A program made the translations under genes and the position numbers. The notes beneath the pieces were generated by a model, which searched no databases, had not been told where the DNA came from, and worked only from the letters and a program-made list of their open reading frames with translations. From Exiguobacterium chiriqhucha RW-2 (GTDB lineage Bacteria > Bacillota > Bacilli > Exiguobacteriales > Exiguobacteriaceae), in assembly GCF_000416965.1 (NCBI RefSeq), contig NZ_ATCL01000022.1:186001-250000 (forward strand): a stretch of 64,000 nt of DNA, in the 5' to 3' direction. Shown here in pieces: positions 34,456 to 42,872 of the stretch. Each line of letters begins with the position of its first letter. Within the stretch, counting starts at the first letter, position 1.

Positions 34456-35709
34456 TCACGCACTTTCTGCTTTCGCTGACACAGCGGCTTTTTCGGCAGT
34501 TATGTCGTGCCGGATCCGATACATCGCGAACAACGTGATGGTGAGCAGGCAGAGCATGCAAATCGTATAGAGTGAAGCGACCGGCATCCATTCGCTCAAT
34601 AGGCCAAACACGATGAATCCGAATGGTGTGATGCCCATGGCGAGGGATTCGAGAACACCGATCACGCGACCGAGATAACTTGGTTCCGTGTTCGTCTGTA
34701 AATAGAGCTGAATGGGGATATTGATGCGGATGATGAAGAATCCGCTTAATAAGGCGAAACCAGCGAAGAAGACGATAGCTGGTGTGACTGAGAAGTCAAA
34801 ATAGAGCGGGACGGCCGGTCCGATAAAGAGGCAACTCATAATGATCAGCGCGGTTCGGGTCGTGGCTAGCCGATGCTTGATTTGAAAGACCGGCAACGCA
34901 TGGGCGAGCGAGGCGACTAAAAATCCGACGGCGAACATGCTTTCTAAAAAGCCGAACTGGAGCGGACTGACGCCGATTTCTTGTAGGGCGGCAATCGGGA
35001 ATAGTACTTCTGCCGCAACGAAGAAGAAGTTGAGCAATGCTGCTAAAAGGGTCAACGTCCAAAGTACGTGCTGGCGTTTCAAATAGTGGAAGCCAGATCG
35101 GACCTCGTTCCAAGTCGATTGGTCGGAAGAAACGCGTTCATGTGTTTGGAATGTGAGGCGCGAGGCGACAAGGGCGGCGATGATAAACAAGAGCGACGAA
35201 CTGAACAAAAATGCCGAGACGGGCAGCAAAGTGAACAGAGCCCCGGCGAGCAGCGGCGTGCCGATGCTTGAGATGGAAATGGTGCTTTGAATAAGCGAGT
35301 TTGCGCGTTGGAGCCCGTCTTCGTCAAACAAGAGCGGAATCGAACTCGACAACGTGACCGATAAGAAAGTCGAGACGACAGAGAGCAGACATGTGATAAT
35401 CAAGAAAGCAGGGACGCCGAACGTCCAGACGAGACTGGCGATTCCAGCAGCTAAAAATAATAAGGCATTCACCGACTCCATCGTGATAATCACACGTTTG
35501 CGATCCAGTTTGTCGGCGAATGCTCCGGCAAACGGTGATAAAAGCACACGCGGCACTGTACCGGCGAGTAAGACGAGGGCGAACTGTAGTCCTGAGCCGG
35601 ATGTTGTCAGGACGGTCAATCCCGCGACGAACGTGAAAAGACTGGATGCAAACAACGACATGAATTTTCCGAGCAACAATACATACAAGTTTGATGAGGT
35701 GGTCGTCAT
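34456..35709 (-). CDS. MFS efflux transporter
   Basis: A 417-residue protein with 12 membrane helices and the loop-2/3 motif GAFADKLDRKRVI. It resembles MFS_3 proteins such as macrolide exporters. It is divergent from an XRE/TPR regulator, and operators overlap the promoter (a TATAAA-like -10 abuts the first operator). Substrate unknown. Confidence 0.85.
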   Translation of the reverse strand: MTTTSSNLYVLLLGKFMSLFASSLFTFVAGLTVLTTSGSGLQFALVLLAGTVPRVLLSPFAGAFADKLDRKRVIITMESVNALLFLAAGIASLVWTFGVPAFLIITCLLSVVSTFLSVTLSSSIPLLFDEDGLQRANSLIQSTISISSIGTPLLAGALFTLLPVSAFLFSSSLLFIIAALVASRLTFQTHERVSSDQSTWNEVRSGFHYLKRQHVLWTLTLLAALLNFFFVAAEVLFPIAALQEIGVSPLQFGFLESMFAVGFLVASLAHALPVFQIKHRLATTRTALIIMSCLFIGPAVPLYFDFSVTPAIVFFAGFALLSGFFIIRINIPIQLYLQTNTEPSYLGRVIGVLESLAMGITPFGFIVFGLLSEWMPVASLYTICMLCLLTITLFAMYRIRHDITAEKAAVSAKAESA

Positions 35710-35729
35710 ATCGATTCTCCTTTACAGTT

Positions 35730-35750
35730 AAGTTCAACCTGATTTAACTT
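35730..35750. promoter_or_regulatory. Operator 1 in the MFS-XRE intergenic
   Basis: 21-base element AAGTTCAA-N5-TTTAACTT, near the MFS start. The same arms occur in operator 2. Confidence 0.75.
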
Positions 35751-35784
35751 TATAATAAGTGATGACGACCGATTTGTACACAAT

Positions 35785-35805
35785 AAGTTCAATTAAATTT
35801 AACTT
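35785..35805. promoter_or_regulatory. Operator 2 in the MFS-XRE intergenic
   Basis: 21-base element with the same arms as operator 1 (AAGTTCAA-N5-TTTAACTT), 55 bases away centre to centre, 14 bases before ATG of the XRE gene. Likely bound by that protein, with autoregulation. Confidence 0.75.
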
Positions 35806-35819
35806 TTAAGAGGTGGCCT

Positions 35820-37010
35820 ATGATTGGACAACGGATTAAAGCGTTACGAAAAGAAAAAAAGTTGACGCAAAGTCAACTCGCAGAAGGCATCATCACAAAA
35901 TCGATGCTCAGTATGATTGAGAACGGCAAAGCAGAGGCGTCGATGCGCAGCCTTCGTGAAATCGCGAAACGACTGGACGTGTCGGTGCAGTCATTGCTCG
36001 TCGATCCGCGCGAGGTGGAACTACAGAAAATTGTTGAGGAGATTGAATATGCGCAATTGACGCTTGATCAGTGGACTGAGAAAGCTACGCATGAAGCACT
36101 CACTCCGTACCTAGAGCCTGAGATGAACTCAGTATGGCAAGGTCGTGCCTATATCATTATGGGAGACCAATTGAGATATAGCGACAAACGGGCCGAATTG
36201 TTAACGTTTTATGAGCGTGCCATTACCTTATTTGAGCGACTTGGGGAAAGAGATGAGCTAGCGATGGCGCTTGTTGGGAAAGCATTTTATCACATTTTAT
36301 GGAATGAGTTTGAGGAAGCTAGCGCGCAAATCGATCGGATGGAATGGTTAGATGTGCGAAATATGTCTTCGAGAACCCGAATCGAATATGCGATGCTACT
36401 CGTTATGAAAGAGCTGACGTATGAAGGCGATTTGTCAGGAGCAATTCGTCATTTAGATGCTGCCCTCGTTCATATGCACCAGACGAGAACATATTATCGA
36501 GCGGACGATGTATATCGGACCATCGCGTTATGTTCGCTGTATTTGAAGGACGAACAACGAATCGATGAAGCATTTGTGAAAGCGAGACAATACATTCAGT
36601 TCACTGACGATCACGTCGCAAAAGTAAGACTCGCATTGTCAGAAGCTCTCTATGCCATCCATTATCGTCGTGTCGAACACCTAGGGCGACACATCGAAGA
36701 AATGGAACGACTGCTAGCTGAAGATTACCCATTCATCGCCGCGATTGAAATGTCAAAAGGCGTCTACTATGCGATGAAAGGGGACAAAGAAGCAGGGGAC
36801 AAGGCGTTCGACCGTCTATGGGAAGGAATGGATGATTGGAAGGCACATAGTTTGATTGACCAGGCCGTGTATTTCGAAGGTGTGCTGATTGGGGCGAGCT
36901 ATGGATGTGGGGAGAAGTTAATCCCGTTTATACGTGAAGCCGTCGAAAAGCTCCCAGAAGGATTCTACCGGACGCATTTGACTGAACTATTACAAAAAAT
37001 CAAGGGCTGA
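35820..37010 (+). CDS. XRE-family regulator with TPR-like C-terminal domain
   Basis: A 396-residue regulator. The N-terminal helix-turn-helix is LTQSQLAEGIITKSMLSMIENG (about 17-38) and the rest is helical with repeats similar to TPR units, as in peptide-sensing RRNPP regulators (PlcR, Rgg). No small peptide gene was found next to it. Codon use is more A/T rich than in neighbours (many GAA, AAA, TTA), possibly a sign of acquisition. Controls the divergent MFS gene probably. Confidence 0.82.
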   Translation: MIGQRIKALRKEKKLTQSQLAEGIITKSMLSMIENGKAEASMRSLREIAKRLDVSVQSLLVDPREVELQKIVEEIEYAQLTLDQWTEKATHEALTPYLEPEMNSVWQGRAYIIMGDQLRYSDKRAELLTFYERAITLFERLGERDELAMALVGKAFYHILWNEFEEASAQIDRMEWLDVRNMSSRTRIEYAMLLVMKELTYEGDLSGAIRHLDAALVHMHQTRTYYRADDVYRTIALCSLYLKDEQRIDEAFVKARQYIQFTDDHVAKVRLALSEALYAIHYRRVEHLGRHIEEMERLLAEDYPFIAAIEMSKGVYYAMKGDKEAGDKAFDRLWEGMDDWKAHSLIDQAVYFEGVLIGASYGCGEKLIPFIREAVEKLPEGFYRTHLTELLQKIKG

Positions 37011-37025
37011 CGCGTCAGCCCTTGA
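37000..37025. terminator. Bidirectional terminator overlapping both stops
   Basis: Perfect 26-base palindrome TCAAGGGCTGACG/CGTCAGCCCTTGA with T runs on the minus strand. It contains the stop codons of the convergent XRE and S66 genes. Confidence 0.85.
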
Positions 37026-38022
37026 ACGTTTGAATAAGTGTCCCTTTGCCGTCCTCAACTTGAATCGAGGCGTGGGCACCGTTGACGAGTGTCATTTGCG
37101 GCGGGACGTGCCCGCAATCGATATCGTAAATGACAGGTACGTCGAGCAATTCCTGTAGTTCCGCATACACGTCTTCTGCCGTGTAGCCTTGGACGGGCTG
37201 TTGGGCCGCACTGCGCCCGAACAGAATGCCAGACGTATGATCGAACCAACCGGCCCACTTCATTTGAAGCAGGGTCCGTTTGAGTGCGGGAACATCGAGC
37301 TCGGCGTTCTCGAAATACCAAAGAATCGGCTCCCCGTCCAAATGGTTCTGTTGGAACGTCGCGACATCTCCATACGGTGTGCCGATCGTATGCAACAAGA
37401 CATCGATACAGCCGCCGAGCAGTCGCCCGGTCGCCTCTGTCCCGCCGAGTGATTTCCACTCCGTCGGTTCGGTCAAATGATAGACGTGCGGGCTCGGGTT
37501 CTCATGCTGCCACTCTTTTTGGAACTGTTCCGAGGCGAGCTGGATGACCGTCTCGCCTTCTTTTGCGGATACGACATCGAGCCAACGCGAGCTTGTCGCG
37601 TCCCATTCTTCGCCGCGCAGGTCGACGAGGTTCGTCCCGTGGGCCGAGGCGATGCCGGTCTTGAGCGTATACACGAATAGGAATAAGCTGACGTCCGAAT
37701 AGCCGAGCACCCATTTCGGTGGGAGCGTGTCCCACTCGATAGCGTCTAGCAACTCAATCAAGAGGACGCCGCCCCATGGCGGGATAATCAAATCGATGGC
37801 GTCATCGTGGAACAACCGCGTCAATTCATCGGCCCGCACTTCTGCTGGTGCCGATTTTGCTTTGTCTTGTGTCCAGACCGATGGCTCGAATTGGAGCGTG
37901 AACCCGTGGCGGGTGAACGTCGCCTCGGCCTCATGGAGTAGTCCATGTAATTCAGCGGGAACGCCAGACGAAGGGGCCGTCACACCGAAGTGATGTCCGG
38001 TCAATTGTGGATAACGAATCAT
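37015..38022 (-). CDS. S66-family peptidase (LD-carboxypeptidase / MccF-like)
   Basis: A 335-residue serine peptidase. The nucleophile is Ser109 in LGYSDVSLFLF; WYFENAELDVPALKR holds the Glu and DIDCGHVPPQMTL the His of the triad. The family cuts L,D-peptide bonds in muropeptides or the acyl-sulfamate of microcin C. Length fits the MccF-like branch. A self-immunity role is possible, but no toxin genes are nearby. Confidence 0.85.
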   Translation of the reverse strand: MIRYPQLTGHHFGVTAPSSGVPAELHGLLHEAEATFTRHGFTLQFEPSVWTQDKAKSAPAEVRADELTRLFHDDAIDLIIPPWGGVLLIELLDAIEWDTLPPKWVLGYSDVSLFLFVYTLKTGIASAHGTNLVDLRGEEWDATSSRWLDVVSAKEGETVIQLASEQFQKEWQHENPSPHVYHLTEPTEWKSLGGTEATGRLLGGCIDVLLHTIGTPYGDVATFQQNHLDGEPILWYFENAELDVPALKRTLLQMKWAGWFDHTSGILFGRSAAQQPVQGYTAEDVYAELQELLDVPVIYDIDCGHVPPQMTLVNGAHASIQVEDGKGTLIQTFKG

Positions 38023-38085
38023 GTGAGCCTCCTGTGGATAAGTGATAGATGGGAATGCGGAAACGGGTTATCCACATGTGGACAA

Positions 38086-38412
38086 TTATTTTTGACGCAT
38101 ACGTTCTGCGTGTTGGATGCCCCAAGCGTTCATCGTCTCGAGCACCGGAATCAACGTCTTCCCATACTCGCTCAAGCGATAGTCCACACGAGGCGGAACT
38201 TCGGGATAGACGGTGCGGATGATGATGTCTTGCTCCTCTAAATCGCGAAGCTGTGCCGTCAAAATCTTTTGACTGATATTTGGGAGCGAGCGTTTCAATT
38301 CGCTGAACCGTAACGTGTCTCCATTAATGAGCGCGAGTAAAATCGACGGTTTCCATTTCCCCGTGATCAACTCGAGCGCGGTATCGACTTCGCAACTTGA
38401 AATCAATGGCAT
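38086..38412 (-). CDS. HxlR-family regulator
   Basis: A 108-residue winged-helix regulator. CEVDTALELITGKWKPSILLAL at the N terminus has the cysteine that senses quinones or electrophiles in YodB/CatR-type proteins, and LKRSLPNISQKILTAQLRDLEEQDIIIR is the recognition helix region. GTG 38421 abuts the ribosome site; ATG 38412 has correct spacing. Divergent to a catE-type dioxygenase gene, with a palindrome between. Confidence 0.88.
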   Translation of the reverse strand: MPLISSCEVDTALELITGKWKPSILLALINGDTLRFSELKRSLPNISQKILTAQLRDLEEQDIIIRTVYPEVPPRVDYRLSEYGKTLIPVLETMNAWGIQHAERMRQK

Positions 38413-38431
38413 CAGTCTCACTCCTCTCTAC

Positions 38432-38449
38432 AGTATCCTTGAGGTAACT
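38432..38449. promoter_or_regulatory. Candidate HxlR operator
   Basis: Imperfect palindrome AGTATCC-TTGA-GGTAACT (5 of 7 paired) between the divergent hxlR-type and dioxygenase genes, similar in layout to YodB/CatR sites. Confidence 0.5.
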
Positions 38450-38515
38450 ATACCACCTTTTTGTGCCGTCTTCTGTCGATTCTACTTAGCGGGTATACTG
38501 AGAAAGAGGTGATCA

Positions 38516-39319
38516 ATGATGAACTTAACAAACATTAAACTCGGCGCCGTCACATTGCGCGTCAACGATTTAGAAACGATGAAAGCATATTATGAGCGCG
38601 TCATCGGAATGGATGTACTCGAGACGTCAGAACATCGCGTCACACTCGGAACGAAGGAAATGGCGCTCGTCGTCTTACATGAAGTGAGCGGCGTGCGTCC
38701 AAATCCACGAACAGCTGGCTTGTTCCATATGGCGATTCTATTGCCAAACCGCGTCGAACTCGGACGGATTCTCCGTCATTTGATTGAACAACGGATTGAA
38801 GTCGGACAAGGAGATCATTTGGTCAGTGAGGCGTTCTATTTGAGCGACCCGGAAGGTAACGGCATCGAGCTCTACGCCGATCGTCCCCGCGAGCAGTGGG
38901 AATATGAAGCGAACGGTCATGTGAAGATGTCGACGGACCCAGTTGAATATGAATCGATGCTCGAGGCGGCGGCCGACCGTCCGTTCACGGGCCTTCCGAA
39001 TGGGACGACGATGGGGCATGTCCACTTCAAAGTACGTTCCCTAGAAGCGGCAAAATTATTCTATCAAAATCGTCTCGGTTTCAAGGTGACGACCGATTCG
39101 TATCCGGGCGCCTTATTTTTAGCGGCCGACGGGTATCATCACCACATCGGCGCGAACGTCTGGGCCCGACCAAGCCAGCCGATGGGACAAGAGGCCGGTC
39201 TGGAGGCGTGGACGCTCTTGGTCGATACGGCCACGAATCGCGAACTCGGCGGGACGACATCGGAATGGTCGCTCACCGATGACGACGGCATCACGGTCAA
39301 TATAAAAAGCGTGGACTAA
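38516..39319 (+). CDS. catE: VOC-family dioxygenase, CatE-like
   Basis: A 267-residue protein with two glyoxalase/VOC repeats (about 10-123 and 164-265). Metal-site candidates: GHVHFKV with His near 165 in the second half, HHHIGANVW near 209, and an ExK/TVNI end. It resembles B. subtilis CatE (catechol 2,3-dioxygenase), which is controlled by CatR, an HxlR relative; the divergent HxlR gene fits. Two overlapping ATG codons (38516, 38519) both follow GAGGTGATC. Confidence 0.78.
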   Translation: MMNLTNIKLGAVTLRVNDLETMKAYYERVIGMDVLETSEHRVTLGTKEMALVVLHEVSGVRPNPRTAGLFHMAILLPNRVELGRILRHLIEQRIEVGQGDHLVSEAFYLSDPEGNGIELYADRPREQWEYEANGHVKMSTDPVEYESMLEAAADRPFTGLPNGTTMGHVHFKVRSLEAAKLFYQNRLGFKVTTDSYPGALFLAADGYHHHIGANVWARPSQPMGQEAGLEAWTLLVDTATNRELGGTTSEWSLTDDDGITVNIKSVD

Positions 39320-39334
39320 TGTCCGCGCTTTTTT
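39303..39334. terminator. Bidirectional terminator
   Basis: AAAAAGCG-GGAC/GTCC-CGCTTTTTT with one G-U; lies over the end of the CatE-like gene and the exonuclease stop. Confidence 0.8.
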
Positions 39335-40325
39335 AGCGTGCTGAAATTTTCTTTTGACTTGAATCAAACGAGAGGCGAATGCCGCGCTTTTGATACGCTT
39401 GTTCGACACGTTTTGAATTGATACTGAGCTCAAGATGAGCGAGTTTCAAGTGTTCAAGTTCTGGCACCGTGACATCGAGACGGACGAGCTCCATGTTGCG
39501 CTCGGCCTTTTTACGTGTGCGTCTCAAGTTACGGGGCACTTCTTCTGACGTCAGTGCCGCGATCGTTTCATTGATCAATTGTCGTTTGTCGCCTTTGACG
39601 CTGAGCGCCGTATAGAGCTTATCGAGCGAACCGAAGCGTTTGATTAACTGGACCGATTGACTTTCGTCTAATCCGGCCACAGGTGGAATCCCGTCTGAAC
39701 GGTCTCCTGTCAATGCTTTGACTGCTGAGAGCTGTTTTGGCTTCAATCCCTCGTACAATGCCGCAATCTCCTCAGGGCGAATCTCGAGATGTCGCTTGAG
39801 CGGGAGTGGGCGATTGTCTTTGATGTCGCAACGAGCCTGCATTTGTTGCAGCTCTTGCGTTTGAAGCCAGACGGTGATGCGTGGGCTCACGAGCTGAAGC
39901 AAGTCCTTGTCTTTCGTCATAATGACGACAGGGGCGCTACAGCTGAACTTCCGAGCGATATGAGCAATCAAATCTTCACCTTCATAGCCTTCGACTTGAT
40001 ATTGCGGAATGCCGCTCTCTTCAAGCAATTGGCGCATGAGTTCCATTTGTGCTTTCAACTCGGGTGGTGTCTGGCGGCGACGGCGTTTATAGCCTGGATA
40101 GAGCTCGCGGCGCCATAATGTTTCACGTGAGACGTCCCACACGACGACGAAATGAGTCGGACGATGTCTGCGTAGAATCGTCCGGATGAGGCCGGTCATA
40201 CCGATGACGGCACTCCGATCGTTTTTAGATACCTCGCGTCCTTTTTTCGTTCGGCTCGCGGCGGCACCATAGTAGGCACTGGCCAGCATGGAGTTTCCGT
40301 CAATTAAAAATAGTTTACGTTCCAT
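39333..40325 (-). CDS. Stand-alone 5'-3' exonuclease (FEN/PolA-N like)
   Basis: A 330-residue protein with only the 5'-3' nuclease domain of DNA polymerase I. The acidic metal-binding residues are in FLIDGNSM, VVVWD, EGYEGEDLIA, MTKDKDLLQL and LTGDRSDGIPPVAGL; the helix-hairpin-helix follows the last. Similar to B. subtilis YpcP but about 30 residues longer. It likely removes RNA primers or flaps. AGAAGG ribosome site for ATG 40325; upstream in-frame starts extend into the promoter region. Confidence 0.88.
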   Translation of the reverse strand: MERKLFLIDGNSMLASAYYGAAASRTKKGREVSKNDRSAVIGMTGLIRTILRRHRPTHFVVVWDVSRETLWRRELYPGYKRRRRQTPPELKAQMELMRQLLEESGIPQYQVEGYEGEDLIAHIARKFSCSAPVVIMTKDKDLLQLVSPRITVWLQTQELQQMQARCDIKDNRPLPLKRHLEIRPEEIAALYEGLKPKQLSAVKALTGDRSDGIPPVAGLDESQSVQLIKRFGSLDKLYTALSVKGDKRQLINETIAALTSEEVPRNLRRTRKKAERNMELVRLDVTVPELEHLKLAHLELSINSKRVEQAYQKRGIRLSFDSSQKKISAR

Positions 40326-40476
40326 GCGTAACCTTCTTTCTGTAGTTGTTGGACCGAACATTGATGAACTGTTCGGTGATGTTGTGTCAATGAGTGACAC
40401 GCACTCAAATTAGCAACATATGTGCAGTATATCACGACAAGACATGAAAATATAGCGACAGTTCGACCGCTCCACG

Positions 40477-40506
40477 AAAAGCCCTCCCCGAAAAATCGGG
40501 GAGGGC
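40477..40506 (-). terminator. Terminator of the CNNM gene
   Basis: GCCCTCCCCGA (40481-40491) and TCGGGGAGGGC (40496-40506) with a T run on the minus strand. Confidence 0.85.
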
Positions 40507-40517
40507 GGTCCATTGAG

Positions 40518-41873
40518 TCAGTCGAGTTCAGGTTGAATCTCGTCTTTATGGGCTAAAATCAAATCGACGAAAACGACGCGGTGATTGTCGATTTCACGGA
40601 CGATCAGTTCATGTTCGCCCGGTAAGACGAACCGTTCACCGGTGCGGGCATTCGCTTTTTGCGATAAGACGAAGCCGCCGATTGTATCGACGTCATCTTC
40701 GATTTCGATGCCGAACCGTTCTTCAATCTCTTGCGTCAAGACGAGACCGGACAAGCGGTAATGACCGGGTGTGACCTCGGTGATTTCAGCCTGTTCGTCA
40801 CGGTCGAACTCGTCACGAATCTCTCCGACGATTTCCTCGAGGATGTCCTCGATCGTGAGAAGACCGGCCGTACCGCCGTACTCATCGATGACGAGACACA
40901 TCATCGTCCGCGCGTTCTGCATTTTCACCATCGCTTCTTGGAGCGGTGTGAATTCCGTCACGAGCGGCAGTTGATGAATGAACGTCTCGAACGGGGCGTC
41001 ACTTTTGACGAGTTGAGCGGTGAATAATTGTTTGGCGTTGATGAAGCCAAGCACGTCATCGCGGTCGCCATCACGTGTGACCGGATAGCGGGTGTATTGA
41101 TGTTCTTGGACGGTAGCGATAATCGTCTCAATCGAGTCTTCTTCGTCGATGGTCACCATGTTCATTCGTGGGACCATCGCGTCCTTGGCGATTCGTTCGT
41201 CAAAGGAGAAGATATTTTGAACGTAGGCGAGCTCATTCTCGTTGATTTCTCCGCTGCGGAAGCTCTCGGTCATGATGATTTTAAGTTCTTCTTCCGAGTG
41301 CGCCGTCTCTTGCGCGGTCGTCTGCACGCCGAACAAGCGCAACGTCAACCGGGCTGTCCCGTTCAACACATGGATAAACGGATACAGTAATTTCGTGAAG
41401 AAATAGAGCGGTCGGGCGACGAGTAACGTCAAGCGCTCGGCTTCATGCACAGCAAGCGTTTTCGGGACGAGTTCCCCGATGACGACGTGTAAGAAGGCAA
41501 TCAGCAAGAAGGCAATCAAGAAAGATAGGATGGTCGCGAGCGACGATGAGACGTTCAAGCGGTCGACGAGCGGTTGAATCATCCCTTCGATTTGGTCCGC
41601 GCCAATCCAGCCTAGCCCGAGGGCGGCGAGTGTGATGCCAAACTGTGAGGCCGATAGCGAGTCATCGAGATTCTCAATCACTTTCTTGGCGACAGAGGCC
41701 CGTCGGTTCCCTTCGAGCACAAGTTGGTCGAGTCGGGCACCGCGCACTTTGACGATGGAGAATTCGGCCGCCACGAAAAAGGCGGTCATAAAAATGAGCA
41801 AGGCGACGATCAATAAGCTGAGTAACATGGGACTGTCCAAAAATTCCCCCAAAAATCGGGGAGTCACCTCCAT
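40518..41873 (-). CDS. CNNM/CorC-family membrane protein (hemolysin-like)
   Basis: A 451- or 436-residue protein: DUF21/CNNM membrane domain with four helices (about 16-190), a CBS pair (about 215-335, MVPRMNMVTID and MCLVIDEYGGTAGLLTIED), and a CorC/HlyC C-terminal domain (about 350-445, ending HRVVFVDLILAHKD). Relatives act in magnesium or cobalt export or homeostasis. The start is unclear: ATG 41873 contains the GGAGGTGA ribosome-site sequence itself, while ATG 41828 (MLLSLLIVALL) matches the family start. A promoter is at 41929-41957. Confidence 0.88.
   Translation of the reverse strand: MEVTPRFLGEFLDSPMLLSLLIVALLIFMTAFFVAAEFSIVKVRGARLDQLVLEGNRRASVAKKVIENLDDSLSASQFGITLAALGLGWIGADQIEGMIQPLVDRLNVSSSLATILSFLIAFLLIAFLHVVIGELVPKTLAVHEAERLTLLVARPLYFFTKLLYPFIHVLNGTARLTLRLFGVQTTAQETAHSEEELKIIMTESFRSGEINENELAYVQNIFSFDERIAKDAMVPRMNMVTIDEEDSIETIIATVQEHQYTRYPVTRDGDRDDVLGFINAKQLFTAQLVKSDAPFETFIHQLPLVTEFTPLQEAMVKMQNARTMMCLVIDEYGGTAGLLTIEDILEEIVGEIRDEFDRDEQAEITEVTPGHYRLSGLVLTQEIEERFGIEIEDDVDTIGGFVLSQKANARTGERFVLPGEHELIVREIDNHRVVFVDLILAHKDEIQPELD
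41839..41862 (-). promoter_or_regulatory. Terminator-like hairpin in the 5' region of the CNNM gene
   Basis: On the minus strand TCCCC (41858-41862) pairs with GGGGA (41845-41849), followed by a short T run (41839-41843), between GGAGGTGA (41864-41871) and ATG 41828. It may be an attenuator if translation starts at 41828. Confidence 0.45.
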
Positions 41874-41928
41874 TAACGTTAAGTCGTATGTCGTTCAGAA
41901 GAAATCCTGAAAACGAATAGTTTGTTTC

Positions 41929-41957
41929 AGTATAGTAGATTTACCAAAAATATTCAA
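41929..41957 (-). promoter_or_regulatory. Promoter of the CNNM gene
   Basis: Minus-strand -35 TTGAAT (41952-41957) and -10 TATACT (41929-41934) with a 17-base spacer; predicted start about 41922. Confidence 0.7.
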
Positions 41958-41972
41958 AAAACAGTCGGAAAG

Positions 41973-41999
41973 GTTTCACCAAGAGGGGAATGAGGGAAC
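41973..41999 (+). promoter_or_regulatory. Weak sigma-B-like promoter before gdh
   Basis: GTTTCA (41973-41978), 15-base spacer, GGGAAC (41994-41999). Spacing is at the long end, so this is only a candidate. Confidence 0.35.
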
Positions 42000-42032
42000 T
42001 ACAAATCGAGAAGAGACGAAGGAGGAATTGAT

Positions 42033-42830
42033 ATGGCTAACTATCCAGAACTAAAAGGAAAAGTCGCGGTCATTACCGGAAGTTCGAAAGGACTCGGGCG
42101 AGCCATCGCGGAACGGTATGCGAAAGAAGGTGTCCATGTCGTCCTGAACTATCGCAGTAGCGAGGACGAGATGAACAAGGTCATTCAAGGCATCGAGGCC
42201 GCTGGCGGGAAAGCGGTCGCGGTCAAAGGGGACGTCGCGGAAGAGGATCTCGCCGAGAAGATGATTGAAACGGCCGTGTCTGAGTTCGGGAAGATGGACA
42301 TCTTCGTCAACAACGCTGGCGTGCAGGTCGAGGCGAAGACGCACGAGATGGAGCTCGATAACTGGAAGAAAATCATCGATACGAATTTGACGGGTACGTT
42401 CCTCGGTGTGCGTGCCGCCCTCAAATACTTTGTCGACCACGAGATTCAAGGAAACATCATCAACATGTCATCGGTGCATGAAGTGATTCCACGTTCAGGC
42501 TATACGCATTATGCGGCGAGTAAAGGTGGCGTGAAGATGTTCACGAAATCGGTCGCCCTCGAGTACGCACCGAACAAGATTCGTGTCAACGGCATCGCGC
42601 CAGGTGCCATCGATACACCAATCAACGAAGAGACGATGCAAGACCCTGAAGAGAAGAAAGGGCTAGAGGCACTTATCCCGACCCATGAAATCGGACGTCC
42701 GGAACAGATTGCGGCCGTTGCGGCATGGCTTGCTTCAGATGAGTCATCGTACGTTACCGGTGCAACGATTTTCGCGGACGGGGGCTTGTCGCTCTATCCA
42801 TCCTTTGGTCCTGAAAATAAAGTGCAATGA
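42033..42830 (+). CDS. gdh: Glucose 1-dehydrogenase (SDR family)
   Basis: A 265-residue short-chain dehydrogenase. Cofactor motif TGSSKGLG, NNAG, catalytic Ser in MSSVHE and YAASK (Tyr/Lys). C-terminal FADGGLSLYPSF matches Bacillus glucose dehydrogenases that oxidise glucose to gluconolactone with NAD(P). GAAGGAGG ribosome site. In B. subtilis the enzyme is spore-linked; here a sigma-B-like promoter suggests stress control instead, which is weakly supported. Confidence 0.9.
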   Translation: MANYPELKGKVAVITGSSKGLGRAIAERYAKEGVHVVLNYRSSEDEMNKVIQGIEAAGGKAVAVKGDVAEEDLAEKMIETAVSEFGKMDIFVNNAGVQVEAKTHEMELDNWKKIIDTNLTGTFLGVRAALKYFVDHEIQGNIINMSSVHEVIPRSGYTHYAASKGGVKMFTKSVALEYAPNKIRVNGIAPGAIDTPINEETMQDPEEKKGLEALIPTHEIGRPEQIAAVAAWLASDESSYVTGATIFADGGLSLYPSFGPENKVQ

Positions 42831-42834
42831 CAAC

Positions 42835-42868
42835 AGGGAGGCTCCGCGTCAAGCGAAGCCTCCCTTTG
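42835..42868. terminator. Bidirectional terminator
   Basis: AGGGAGGCT (42835-42843) and AGCCTCCCT (42857-42865), between convergent gdh and kinase genes. Confidence 0.8.
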
Positions 42869-42872
42869 TCTA

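Noticed and set aside
41874-42032. Search for an M-box (magnesium) riboswitch before the CNNM gene
   Set aside because: The leader from the predicted start is only about 50-95 bases and lacks M-box conserved loops.
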